23,311 bases of DNA, taken from positions 1-23,311 of the IMG/VR virus record IMGVR_UViG_3300023301_000107. One strand, written 5' to 3'. The position numbers and the translations under genes were made by a program. The stretch is from a virus. The notes under the pieces are model-generated. The model was not told the origin of the DNA. It saw only the letters and a program-made list of their open reading frames with translations, and did no database searches. Shown here one piece after another: positions 6,382-12,979 of the stretch (position 1 is its first letter; each line of letters begins with the position of its first letter).

Positions 6382-8316
6382 TTATTTAATTTCCTCACGA
6401 ATATTGTCTTCATTTAGTAAATTTTCACCTTCAAATAAAGATACTTTTTGTTTTGGGAAGAATTTTTTAAGCATTTTTTCATTTTGAGCAAAAATTGCTT
6501 TAGTATTTATATTTTCTAATGTTAACCCATTGCCTGATTTAGAACTAGGCATACCTGGTCTATCCTCAGCTTCTCCACTACTTTTCATACGTGAGGCTCC
6601 CAATCTATCCTTACCTAGATTACTATCTTGGGTATTATATGTTGATGAACTTTCTTTAGGACGACCTAAAGCAGATTCTGGGTAATTAGGGTCGTTTACA
6701 TCATATCCTGTTGGGACACCTTTACTTTCTGGGTATCTACCTGAACCATATAGTGATGCTAAAGCATGAGGAGTTCCATATGCTTCTCCAGATTCAGCTG
6801 GGTCGTTTCCTTCTTCTGATATTTGTTTTTGACGGAAGGCTCGTTTTTGATCTTCTATAATTAAATCTCTATATTCTTGGTATTGATTTTCACTGAAATG
6901 GAATATATTATCATATATCCAATCTGTAGGCATTAATTTTAAGTCCATCATTTGACCCGCTAGATCAACTTTTTCTTTCATTAATGCTATCCTTTCTTGA
7001 TCATATATAATAGAAGGTGTAGTTAATGATAATTCAAAATTTGTTAAAGAGGCTCCATCATACCCTTGAGCATATAAATGTACAAGTGCTATTTTTGTTA
7101 ATTCAGATACAAGAATACGTTGGATTCTTTCAACAGTTCTTGCGAATCTAATATCTTCAGCAGCTAATGTAGCTTTACCTTCTAAATCAGCTTCATATCC
7201 TAAGAAGGCTTTTGGAACTTTTAAAGCAGAAAATAATTTATCTCTAAGGTAGGTTACATCATCAATAGCGGCGTACTCTAAACCTTTAGTGTTTTCAATA
7301 CGTGTGGTTTGGTCACCACCTCTTACAGGAATATAAAAATCCTCTAAGATATTCTGCATATTAAACTTTAAATTATAATCTCCGGTTTGGGGATCAACAT
7401 ATGGTGTTTTTTTCATTTTGTTGATCATACGTTGCATATATGTCTCAACTTCATTAGGTGGAATATTACCAACATTAATGTAGAAAGTGCGTTTTTCAGG
7501 TGCTCGAACTATTCTATGGATCAACATGGCATCTTCCATAAGTGTCATTTGTTTCCATATTTTTCTCGCTGGTTCTAAGTAAGATCGACCATAAGGGAGA
7601 TAATTAAAATCAGATAATAAACGAAAATGCGCCATTTCGTAATTATCAAATATAATTTCCTTTCCTGCTACAGAACGCATACCAGCTGTTATGGTTTGAA
7701 ATCCTAAAGGACTTTCAGATACAGAATATGTGGGATCATATTTGTATTTAACATCGGCAGGATTTTCAATATCCATTCCTTCTAATCTCATTATAGTATA
7801 TGAGGAAAATGGTATAACATTATACACTCCAAATTTTTCTGAGATTTCTAATTTTAAATAAAAATCTCCGTATTTAAGCATATTACGAGACCATGACCAT
7901 AGATTAAACTCTATGTTAAGTATGTCGTAAAATAAGTTGTATAATATTTTTTGAATACTTTCATCTGATGAACGGATTTGTAATACTTCTCCCATGTCAT
8001 TTCTTAGAGTAGATTCATCGGCTACAATATCAAGAGCAGAGGCTACAATGGCATCGGTATCCATAGATTCATAATCCGTATAGAGTTGTATTCTTGATGC
8101 TGGGAAGTTTATGTTTTGAGTTTGGTTATAATTTAAAGCCCCGGATGTGCTATAAAGTTTATTAAACTTATCAAATAATGAATTAGTTTGGAGTTGGCCT
8201 AAAGATTGGATTTGATTTGAATCAACTACTTTTAATTGGTTACCCCCCACATTCCGTATTATAACGTCCGTTGAAAATAATCTTTTTAATTTACCAAATA
8301 ATGAGGTATCTACCAT
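6382..8316 (-). CDS. 20: Portal vertex protein, T4 gp20-like
   Basis: Dodecameric ring at the unique head vertex through which DNA enters; it nucleates head assembly and docks the terminase. The 644-residue protein has typical gp20 segments: YESMDTDAIVASALDIVADE (82-101), LLSDFNYLPYGRSYLEPARK (233-252), MLIHRIVRAPEKRTFYINVGN (264-284), GLEYAAIDDVTYLRDKLFSALKVPKAFLGY (345-374) and the helical region at about 385-410. T4 gp20 is 524 residues; the extra length is mostly a low-complexity tail after about 500. That tail contains YGTP (513-516) and LYGSGRY (522-528), echoed in the capsid protein. The gene starts 25 nt after the terminase stop, with the AATATTTATA motif between. Confidence 0.95.
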   Translation of the reverse strand: MVDTSLFGKLKRLFSTDVIIRNVGGNQLKVVDSNQIQSLGQLQTNSLFDKFNKLYSTSGALNYNQTQNINFPASRIQLYTDYESMDTDAIVASALDIVADESTLRNDMGEVLQIRSSDESIQKILYNLFYDILNIEFNLWSWSRNMLKYGDFYLKLEISEKFGVYNVIPFSSYTIMRLEGMDIENPADVKYKYDPTYSVSESPLGFQTITAGMRSVAGKEIIFDNYEMAHFRLLSDFNYLPYGRSYLEPARKIWKQMTLMEDAMLIHRIVRAPEKRTFYINVGNIPPNEVETYMQRMINKMKKTPYVDPQTGDYNLKFNMQNILEDFYIPVRGGDQTTRIENTKGLEYAAIDDVTYLRDKLFSALKVPKAFLGYEADLEGKATLAAEDIRFARTVERIQRILVSELTKIALVHLYAQGYDGASLTNFELSLTTPSIIYDQERIALMKEKVDLAGQMMDLKLMPTDWIYDNIFHFSENQYQEYRDLIIEDQKRAFRQKQISEEGNDPAESGEAYGTPHALASLYGSGRYPESKGVPTGYDVNDPNYPESALGRPKESSSTYNTQDSNLGKDRLGASRMKSSGEAEDRPGMPSSKSGNGLTLENINTKAIFAQNEKMLKKFFPKQKVSLFEGENLLNEDNIREEIK

Positions 8317-8341
8317 TTTATGTATATATAATAAATATTAA

Positions 8342-9925
8342 TTATCCTAATAACCAGGAAATATCTTCTTTATCCCCATGAGGATTTATCATCTCATAAG
8401 GGTTTGAAATCTGTCCACCGGTTTGAAATATAGTTGGGGTTTTATAATTAGTAGAGTGAACACTACCTAGTGTTGCCCTTGTCATATCTATACCTTGTTG
8501 TTGAAATCTTAATGCTGTATCTCTTAAAAACATACCAATACCAAAAGCCATAGTTAAATCATCATTATATCCTCCTAAGGCTTGGGCCTTACCATGTTTC
8601 CAAACAAAAGTTCTTAGTTCTTCTAATAAACGTTTTGAACGTATTGTAACGGAACGTTCATGAATATACGAAACCATTTTGGATATAACAAGTGGTCTTG
8701 TCTTCATTGATGTAGTAAAACCTGGTATCATTCCTTGTCCATTTTCAAAGCGAGAAATGTATTGATCTGCATTACCCATTCCCATATCCATTTTGGGGGA
8801 ATAATAAAGGTTGCGATATCCTCTATCTATTAATTGTTGAATTACAGCCCAACCAATATTTGCGTTTTCTACTACGAGTAAAGCATCATTATATTCAGTT
8901 GCTATTGAAAATAATACATTACCAAAATCTTTTGTGGATATTTGTTGTTTAAATTCGGCTACTTGTGTTGCTGATTCTGTATCTAGTACATGAAATGCAG
9001 AAAAATCTTGCCCATCTCCCCTAGCAACATCCGCTACTACCACATATGATTTAGAATAATCAGGAATTTCCCATATCCATAAATTTCCTCCAACACCTCT
9101 TCTTTCAACAGGGTCTTGTATAAAGGTAGATTCATAAAAATTAAGGGTATCAGGTTCAATAACAGTATCTCCTGATGTGCTAAAGTCGCAATTACATTCT
9201 TGGGCAGCCATACGAGGGCCTAATATAATATCTTGTTTATCTCTCCATTCTTTATCTCGCTCAGGATGGACAGTCCATGGTAATCTTATAGGAATAAAAG
9301 TATTTTCTCTTGCTTCTGCTTTTATCCAGGTAGAGTGAAACCAATTTCCTGTACCATAGGGTGTAGATAAAGCTATACAACCTCCTCCGGTAGCAAGTGT
9401 TTGTTGGGCAGATGCAAATATTTCATCAATATTATCAATAAATGCAGCTTCATCAATTAGAAGTAATGATACTGCTTCTGAACGACCTGCATCTGATGAT
9501 GCTGATGTGGCTTTTATTTGGGAACCATTTGCTAGGCGTAGGGATAATTTATTATGTTCAACGGTTTTAATTTGTAGCCATTTAGGTAGATTATCGTATG
9601 CGAATCGGACTTTGGTTACCATATTTTTCGCTGTTTCTTGCTTAGTAGCGATACATAATATGTTCTTATCTTTTTGAAACAACATCATCCATAATGAAAA
9701 TGCTGAACATAGTGTTGATATACCTAATTGGCGAGATTTGTTTATAATAAGGTAGTCTTCATTCTGCATATGTTGAAGTACCTTTTCTTGAAATGGGTAA
9801 AGATTAAACTTGATTCTACCTTGTTTAGGGTTTTGAATCATATAATACTTTTTCATAAAATATACTGGTGATTGAGCACATTTTATGAATTCTTGTTGGA
9901 TTATTTGTTTTATATTATCTGCCAT
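8342..9925 (-). CDS. 17: Terminase large subunit, T4 gp17-like
   Basis: ATPase motor and nuclease that packages DNA into the prohead and cuts the concatemer. At 527 residues it is somewhat shorter than T4 gp17 (610). The ATPase half has a Walker A-like segment INKSRQLGIST (61-71) in which the usual Lys of GKT is Ile and Lys63 sits early, Walker B LLLIDEA (154-160) and a coupling motif LSTPYGTG (187-193). The nuclease half has VVADVARGDGQDFSAFHV with Asp299, VVENANIG, and the late acidic motif YNDDLTMA, as expected of an RNase H-fold terminase nuclease. The gene begins 1 nt after the stop of the secreted lysis-type protein. I see no small terminase subunit in the window. Confidence 0.95.
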   Translation of the reverse strand: MADNIKQIIQQEFIKCAQSPVYFMKKYYMIQNPKQGRIKFNLYPFQEKVLQHMQNEDYLIINKSRQLGISTLCSAFSLWMMLFQKDKNILCIATKQETAKNMVTKVRFAYDNLPKWLQIKTVEHNKLSLRLANGSQIKATSASSDAGRSEAVSLLLIDEAAFIDNIDEIFASAQQTLATGGGCIALSTPYGTGNWFHSTWIKAEARENTFIPIRLPWTVHPERDKEWRDKQDIILGPRMAAQECNCDFSTSGDTVIEPDTLNFYESTFIQDPVERRGVGGNLWIWEIPDYSKSYVVVADVARGDGQDFSAFHVLDTESATQVAEFKQQISTKDFGNVLFSIATEYNDALLVVENANIGWAVIQQLIDRGYRNLYYSPKMDMGMGNADQYISRFENGQGMIPGFTTSMKTRPLVISKMVSYIHERSVTIRSKRLLEELRTFVWKHGKAQALGGYNDDLTMAFGIGMFLRDTALRFQQQGIDMTRATLGSVHSTNYKTPTIFQTGGQISNPYEMINPHGDKEDISWLLG

Positions 9926-9926
9926 T

Positions 9927-10334
9927 TTATTTGATTAAAATTACAGCACCTACTATTAACAATAAACCTGTACTACTACCTAAAATTTTATTTTTAAATT
10001 GAGATTTTTTTAAATTTTGTTGTAGTTTTTTAGATAATTCTTGGGAAAGTTGAATTTGACTATTTTTAACATTTAGTATACTCTCATAATTTATAACTTT
10101 AGAATTAAGATTATATATAACGCCATCTTTTAAAATAACTTTATTTTCTAATAATCCAATCTTAACACTTAATATAGAGATTTCTTCTTTTAAAGCGTCT
10201 CCTATAATAAGATCTTTAATTACTAATCTTGCTATTGGTTTTTGTAATTGAATCGTGGAGGTGTTTGTAACGGTCTGTGAAGAACCTACTAAGCTCATCA
10301 TCATTAAAAAGATCGACAGAACTAACTTTTTCAT
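9927..10334 (-). CDS. Secreted, C-terminally anchored protein, candidate spanin partner
   Basis: A 135-residue protein. It has a signal peptide (MKKLVLSIFLMMMSLVGSSQ, likely cut before or near Gln20 in Bacteroidota style), a heptad-rich region with coiled-coil potential at about 45-115, and a C-terminal hydrophobic segment (about 118-134, GSSTGLLLIVGAVILI) ending in a single Lys. There is no cysteine, so it is not a classical lipoprotein outer spanin. It starts inside the preceding membrane-protein gene and overlaps it by 119 nt in another frame, an arrangement well known for Rz/Rz1 spanin pairs. I infer a role in lysis or envelope disruption; a holin-like or superinfection role is an alternative. 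Confidence 0.75.
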   Translation of the reverse strand: MKKLVLSIFLMMMSLVGSSQTVTNTSTIQLQKPIARLVIKDLIIGDALKEEISILSVKIGLLENKVILKDGVIYNLNSKVINYESILNVKNSQIQLSQELSKKLQQNLKKSQFKNKILGSSTGLLLIVGAVILIK

Positions 10335-10593
10335 TTGTTTTTTGTTTTAAATAGACTACCTTATTGTCTTGTAGGTCTATCTTATTATCGAGGTTTGATA
10401 TTTGAAGGTTAAGTTCAAATATATTGTTGTCTAAAAGTTTATTTTCAATATGTAGGGAATCGACCTTAGCTTCTAGTGATTTTATTTTAGAGTTATACTC
10501 CTCTATATAGGTATTTTTAGTCTTAAGGAAAAAGTACATTATTAAGCATACCCCTACTATGAATAATACCACAAACCTATTTTTGTATAACAT
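10216..10593 (-). CDS. Inner-membrane coiled-coil protein, candidate inner spanin
   Basis: A 125-residue type II-like membrane protein. Residues 7-23 (FVVLFIVGVCLIMYFFL) form one transmembrane segment with a short positive N-terminus. Residues 25-85 are a periplasmic coiled coil with Leu/Ile heptads. The C-terminal part (ELSRFFTDRYKHLHDSI, about 100-117) looks like a small folded or binding motif. The layout (short cytoplasmic tail, one membrane span, periplasmic coiled coil) is that of Rz-type inner spanins, and the last 39 codons overlap the next gene out of frame. Family membership is inferred from architecture only. Confidence 0.75.
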   Translation of the reverse strand: MLYKNRFVVLFIVGVCLIMYFFLKTKNTYIEEYNSKIKSLEAKVDSLHIENKLLDNNIFELNLQISNLDNKIDLQDNKVVYLKQKTNEKVSSVDLFNDDELSRFFTDRYKHLHDSITKTNSKISN

Positions 10594-10595
10594 TT

Positions 10596-11249
10596 TTATA
10601 TATTAATACCCTTTAAATCCTCATACGCTTTCTTAATTGCCTGGTATTCAGGAGTAAGTTGTTTTAATGAGTTTTTGGCTATTTCTTTATCATTGTTATT
10701 GGTAGCATTCTTAAAATTTTGAAGATTTAACTGCATTTTGGCACTTATTTCTTTATATTTTTTAATTGTGATATCTTGTCTGGATAGTTTTTTGTTTAGT
10801 TCTTTATCACCAGCGGGTGCATTATCTTCGTCACCAGGGATTTCAACTGATATTTCATCGTCCTCGAAATCGTCTTGTTCTTTTAATTTTCTAGACATGC
10901 TTATAAAGTTAGACCGGTCATATTCATCCCAATCCTTTACGGGTTTGCTATAAAGGTAATGAAGTTGTTTTCCTTTACTTTCAAGATAACGTGTTACATA
11001 CTGTTGAGAAGGCATTTCAAATTCATCTTGTTCTCTATTAGCAATTTCTATAGAAGATAAAAGATTAAGTCTATTAGATTCAGTTTCTGCTCTTTCCTTA
11101 GTTGAAAAATCTGTTACAATTTCATTACCTTTCCATACTTGGTAAGTATCGTTGGTTTTTGAATATTTCACATAATGATCATTACCATCGTATGATTCTT
11201 TATAAAGAGTTTGGTTTTTCCAATTTATAATGCTAAAATTATCTTCCAT
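10596..11249 (-). CDS. Uncharacterised acidic/helical protein
   Basis: A 217-residue soluble protein I do not recognise. Residues 1-60 look beta-rich with aromatic residues (YVKYSKTNDTYQVWKGNEIV), followed by helical segments, an acidic linker (DDFEDDEISVEIPGDEDNAP, about 126-145) and a helical C-terminus with coiled-coil potential. No signal peptide or catalytic motif is seen. It ends 2 nt before the candidate inner spanin gene. The leader carries AATATTTAT and, on the coding strand, TATAAATA about 15 nt before the ATG, which equals the T4 late promoter core. Confidence 0.75.
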   Translation of the reverse strand: MEDNFSIINWKNQTLYKESYDGNDHYVKYSKTNDTYQVWKGNEIVTDFSTKERAETESNRLNLLSSIEIANREQDEFEMPSQQYVTRYLESKGKQLHYLYSKPVKDWDEYDRSNFISMSRKLKEQDDFEDDEISVEIPGDEDNAPAGDKELNKKLSRQDITIKKYKEISAKMQLNLQNFKNATNNNDKEIAKNSLKQLTPEYQAIKKAYEDLKGINI

Positions 11250-11267
11250 ATGATATATTATTTATAC

Positions 11268-11276
11268 ATAAATATT
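11268..11276 (-). promoter_or_regulatory. Junction motif AATATTTAT with adjacent TATAAATA
   Basis: The minus strand reads AATATTTATGTATAAATA from 11276 to 11259, directly upstream of the ATG at 11249. TATAAATA in the coding direction equals the T4 late promoter core; AATATTTAT is the motif found at other junctions here. One or both may be a late promoter. Confidence 0.4.
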
Positions 11277-11805
11277 ATGATTTAATAAACCCAAGCATTT
11301 GCTCAATACGCTCATTAGTTGTACCTTTCAACATATGTAGATTTTTAATTCTATGCCCATATATTCTAGTAAAATGTGTAATTGTATTATCTATTAAATT
11401 TCTATAATCTTCATTGGTTTCCCTTATTGAATTATCTTCAATATCAACACCTTCAGGAGAAATATAAAATATATAATCATATTCTTTTAAAAAATTTACA
11501 GCATACTCTATAAAATATTCTTTATCCTTTAAATCAATGGATTTAGCACTTTGTGTAAATGCCATTACATCAATTATAGTTCTATCTGTTATAACATTTT
11601 CCTTCATTAATTCAGAACAACGTTCGGATAAGAATACCGTTTGACCTTTTAATGTAGAATCAGTATTTAATGGGATACCTAATCCCATAAGATATTTACT
11701 ACGTTCAGTAGCAAATTCATAACCCTCAAATTGTTCTAAATCTTTTAAAGCATTCACTAAAGTGGTTTTGCCAACTGAAACTGTTCCGCACATTCCTATT
11801 TTCAT
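11275..11805 (-). CDS. P-loop nucleoside/nucleotide kinase-like protein (NadR kinase or AAA_28 type)
   Basis: A 176-residue P-loop protein with Walker A GTVSVGKTT at residues 7-15 directly after the first beta strand (MKIGMC). It also has EFATERSKYL (35-44), similar to the substrate-side segment of NadR-type kinases, VITDRTIIDVMAF (71-83), which could carry the Walker B/DR motif, and IRETNEDYRNLID, a lid-like Arg-containing segment. The size and motif order fit the ribosylnicotinamide kinase domain of NadR and related small kinases of NAD or nucleotide metabolism. Exact substrate cannot be told. The gene ends at the junction with the 217-aa gene and begins 11 nt after the MORN-like gene. Confidence 0.8.
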   Translation of the reverse strand: MKIGMCGTVSVGKTTLVNALKDLEQFEGYEFATERSKYLMGLGIPLNTDSTLKGQTVFLSERCSELMKENVITDRTIIDVMAFTQSAKSIDLKDKEYFIEYAVNFLKEYDYIFYISPEGVDIEDNSIRETNEDYRNLIDNTITHFTRIYGHRIKNLHMLKGTTNERIEQMLGFIKS

Positions 11806-11816
11806 AATTTTTCTTT

Positions 11817-12068
11817 TTAAAATCTTGATTGAACTTGTGGGTTTTTATCAGGGGCTACACCATTTCTATCTCTTCTGAATTCTAACCATGTTTCTTTATC
11901 ATATTCGAATCCGTATAGATAATATTCATCAGGTTTATTTTCACTTCTTGGATATTTAATAGCAGGACCATTCCAGTTATGAAATTTATTATCAAAAAAT
12001 GTAATCTTCACCCCTTCAGGAGTGGTAATATTTCTAGTTGACCATTCTTCTTGTGTACTCTTTTTCAT
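11817..12068 (-). CDS. Small MORN-like/'NGPA' domain protein
   Basis: An 83-residue protein with a single motif of the kind WNGPAIKYP followed by EYYLYGFEYDKETW (residues about 31-63). Tandem 'x-GPA-x-G-x-x-YW-x-NG' units of this sort occur in many phage proteins related to MORN repeats. Here there is only one unit, flanked by charged termini. Function unknown. A consensus host-type promoter ends 3 nt before the ATG, which could give a leaderless or near-leaderless mRNA. Confidence 0.75.
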   Translation of the reverse strand: MKKSTQEEWSTRNITTPEGVKITFFDNKFHNWNGPAIKYPRSENKPDEYYLYGFEYDKETWLEFRRDRNGVAPDKNPQVQSRF

Positions 12069-12071
12069 ATG

Positions 12072-12103
12072 TAAATATATTAACTTAAATTTGTGAATCC
12101 AAA
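12072..12103 (-). promoter_or_regulatory. Bacteroidota-type promoter upstream of the MORN-like gene
   Basis: On the minus strand TTTG (12100-12103), a 20-nt spacer and TATATTTA (12072-12079) match the Bacteroidota -33/-7 layout. The -33 lies inside the end of the 41-aa ORF. The -7 element ends only 3 nt before the ATG at 12068, so the transcript would start at or just around the start codon. The chance of an accidental match in such AT-rich DNA is not negligible. Confidence 0.5.
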
Positions 12104-12210
12104 TTTTCTTTATCTTCTTTTAATTTTTTTATTAATTTTTCTCCAGTTTCAACTATATCGTTAAACTGTTCTAATACATTTCCAAAAATGTGATCTAAGT
12201 TGTAATCCAT
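12085..12210 (-). CDS. Small ORF, 41 aa, acidic helix
   Basis: An open frame in the otherwise empty 200-nt gap encodes MDYNLDHIFGNVLEQFNDI and then a Lys/Glu-rich helix ending NLDSQI. It starts with ATG after an A-rich leader and stops 17 nt before the next gene. The amphipathic pattern and fit between neighbours suggest a true gene, possibly a small helical binding protein or anti-host factor. No family recognised. Confidence 0.6.
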   Translation of the reverse strand: MDYNLDHIFGNVLEQFNDIVETGEKLIKKLKEDKENLDSQI

Positions 12211-12237
12211 AACCTTTATTTGTTTTTTTTTAACACG

Positions 12238-12249
12238 TAAATATACGAA
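12238..12249 (-). promoter_or_regulatory. Extended -7 promoter-like element TTCGTATATTTA
   Basis: The minus-strand sequence TTCGTATATTTA is the same 12-mer seen in the promoter at 14241-14252 and, with one change, at 14425-14436. It lies about 28 nt upstream of the 41-aa ORF start. A TTTG at the -33 distance is absent because a hairpin occupies that place. It also doubles as one arm of an inverted repeat and as the tail of the hairpin. Confidence 0.4.
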
Positions 12250-12284
12250 GGAGCTTTCGCTCCTCCTACTATTTTCGTATATTT
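12239..12284. repeat. Perfect 11-bp inverted repeat around a hairpin
   Basis: AAATATACGAA (12239-12249) and TTCGTATATTT (12274-12284) are exact inverse copies flanking 24 nt that contain the GGAGC/GCTCC hairpin. One arm is inside the last codons of the 107-aa gene. Both arms read TTCGTATATTT outward-to-inward, so the -7-like element is present on both strands. Confidence 0.8.
12249..12264 (-). terminator. GAAA-tetraloop hairpin, probable weak terminator
   Basis: On the minus strand AGGAGC-GAAA-GCTCCT forms a 6-bp stem just after the stop of the 107-aa gene, followed by TTCGTATATTT. The loop is identical to those of the two strong terminators in this window, but the T-tract is interrupted, so termination may be partial. 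It could also be an mRNA stabiliser or operator. Confidence 0.5.
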
Positions 12285-12592
12285 CTTTTATCTTTTAAAC
12301 TTTTATTTTCCTCATCAAGGAATTTAGTTTTGACTTTAAGTGCAGCTACTTCTGAGGATAGGTCTGTTATAGTTTCCCTCATAATATCTTTATCTTCTGA
12401 GGATTGGATTAATAATGCTTCAAGTTTAGTAACACGGGATTGAAGATCTAATATAAAACGTTCATTAGCTCTTTGGGGGTGTGATTCTCTATCAGCTTTA
12501 TATTTTAACCTTGCTTCATAAAACCTCCATGCTCCAACCGATCCAACGGAAGAGGCAATGGCTATGATTGTAGTAAATAAATTTTCTTCCAT
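12269..12592 (-). CDS. Small membrane-anchored coiled-coil protein
   Basis: A 107-residue protein with one N-terminal hydrophobic segment (about 5-22, LFTTIIAIASSVGSVGAW) followed by a basic stretch and a long coiled coil (about 48-100; RVTKLEALLIQSSEDKDIM, then ETITDLSSEVAALKVKTKF). The basic residues after the membrane segment suggest that the coiled coil stays in the cytoplasm. No enzyme motif. Small one-span coiled-coil proteins often belong to lysis or superinfection modules of phages, and the spanin-like pair is nearby, but I cannot assign a role. The gene is followed by the hairpin at 12249-12264. Confidence 0.75.
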   Translation of the reverse strand: MEENLFTTIIAIASSVGSVGAWRFYEARLKYKADRESHPQRANERFILDLQSRVTKLEALLIQSSEDKDIMRETITDLSSEVAALKVKTKFLDEENKSLKDKRNIRK

Positions 12593-12619
12593 TATGAGGT
12601 TTTAACATATATAAATATA

Positions 12620-12868
12620 TTAGTCACCCATAATATTATACTTCTCTATAACTTCACTGCGTAAATCTAAAAATAATTTTATTTCTTCAAATTTTTTAGA
12701 GAAAAGTGAATCGGAATTGTAGTTATATAAAAAATGTAAATCAACAGCCTCTAACATTTGCCCGAGTTCTTCATTTGATAAGTCCTTCGGCAACGTAGAT
12801 TCCTTGTGAACTAAATATTGGAGTTCTTCTAACTGAGAGAGCGTCTCTGATGGAGTGAATATTTTCAT
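12620..12868 (-). CDS. Small helical protein of unknown function
   Basis: An 82-residue protein, mostly predicted helix (SETLSQLEELQYLVHKEST, NEELGQMLEAVDLHFLY, FEEIKLFLDLRSEVIEKY). No motif recognised. Its first 36 nt, from the ATG on, are 31/36 identical to part of the oxidoreductase gene immediately upstream but in another reading frame. The 5' end therefore seems to come from a local duplication. It starts 7 nt after the oxidoreductase stop and is presumably co-transcribed with it. The gene could be young. Confidence 0.65.
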   Translation of the reverse strand: MKIFTPSETLSQLEELQYLVHKESTLPKDLSNEELGQMLEAVDLHFLYNYNSDSLFSKKFEEIKLFLDLRSEVIEKYNIMGD

Positions 12869-12979
12869 ATAACTGTTATTCCTCTTTTGATATTGATTCT
12901 GCTACATAAATACCTTGCGCACCACTAACAGTTATTCCTCTAGCTGAGAGAGCGTCTCCTACGAAGTGAACATTTTCAT
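12833..12979 (-). repeat. Local duplication linking oxidoreductase 3' end and next gene's 5' end
   Basis: The 36-nt segments at 12833-12868 and 12944-12979 match at 31 positions, including 15 identical bases at one end and 8 at the other. A second pair, 12870-12885 and 12926-12941 (taac[a/t]gttattcctct), matches at 15 of 16. The order is A1-B1-B2-A2 along the coding direction, so this is not a simple single tandem copy. Confidence 0.8.

Noticed and set aside
9927-10593. Treating one of the two overlapping lysis-type ORFs as spurious
   Set aside because: Both have independent, sensible features (membrane span and coiled coil; signal peptide and C-terminal anchor), and such overlaps are normal for spanins.
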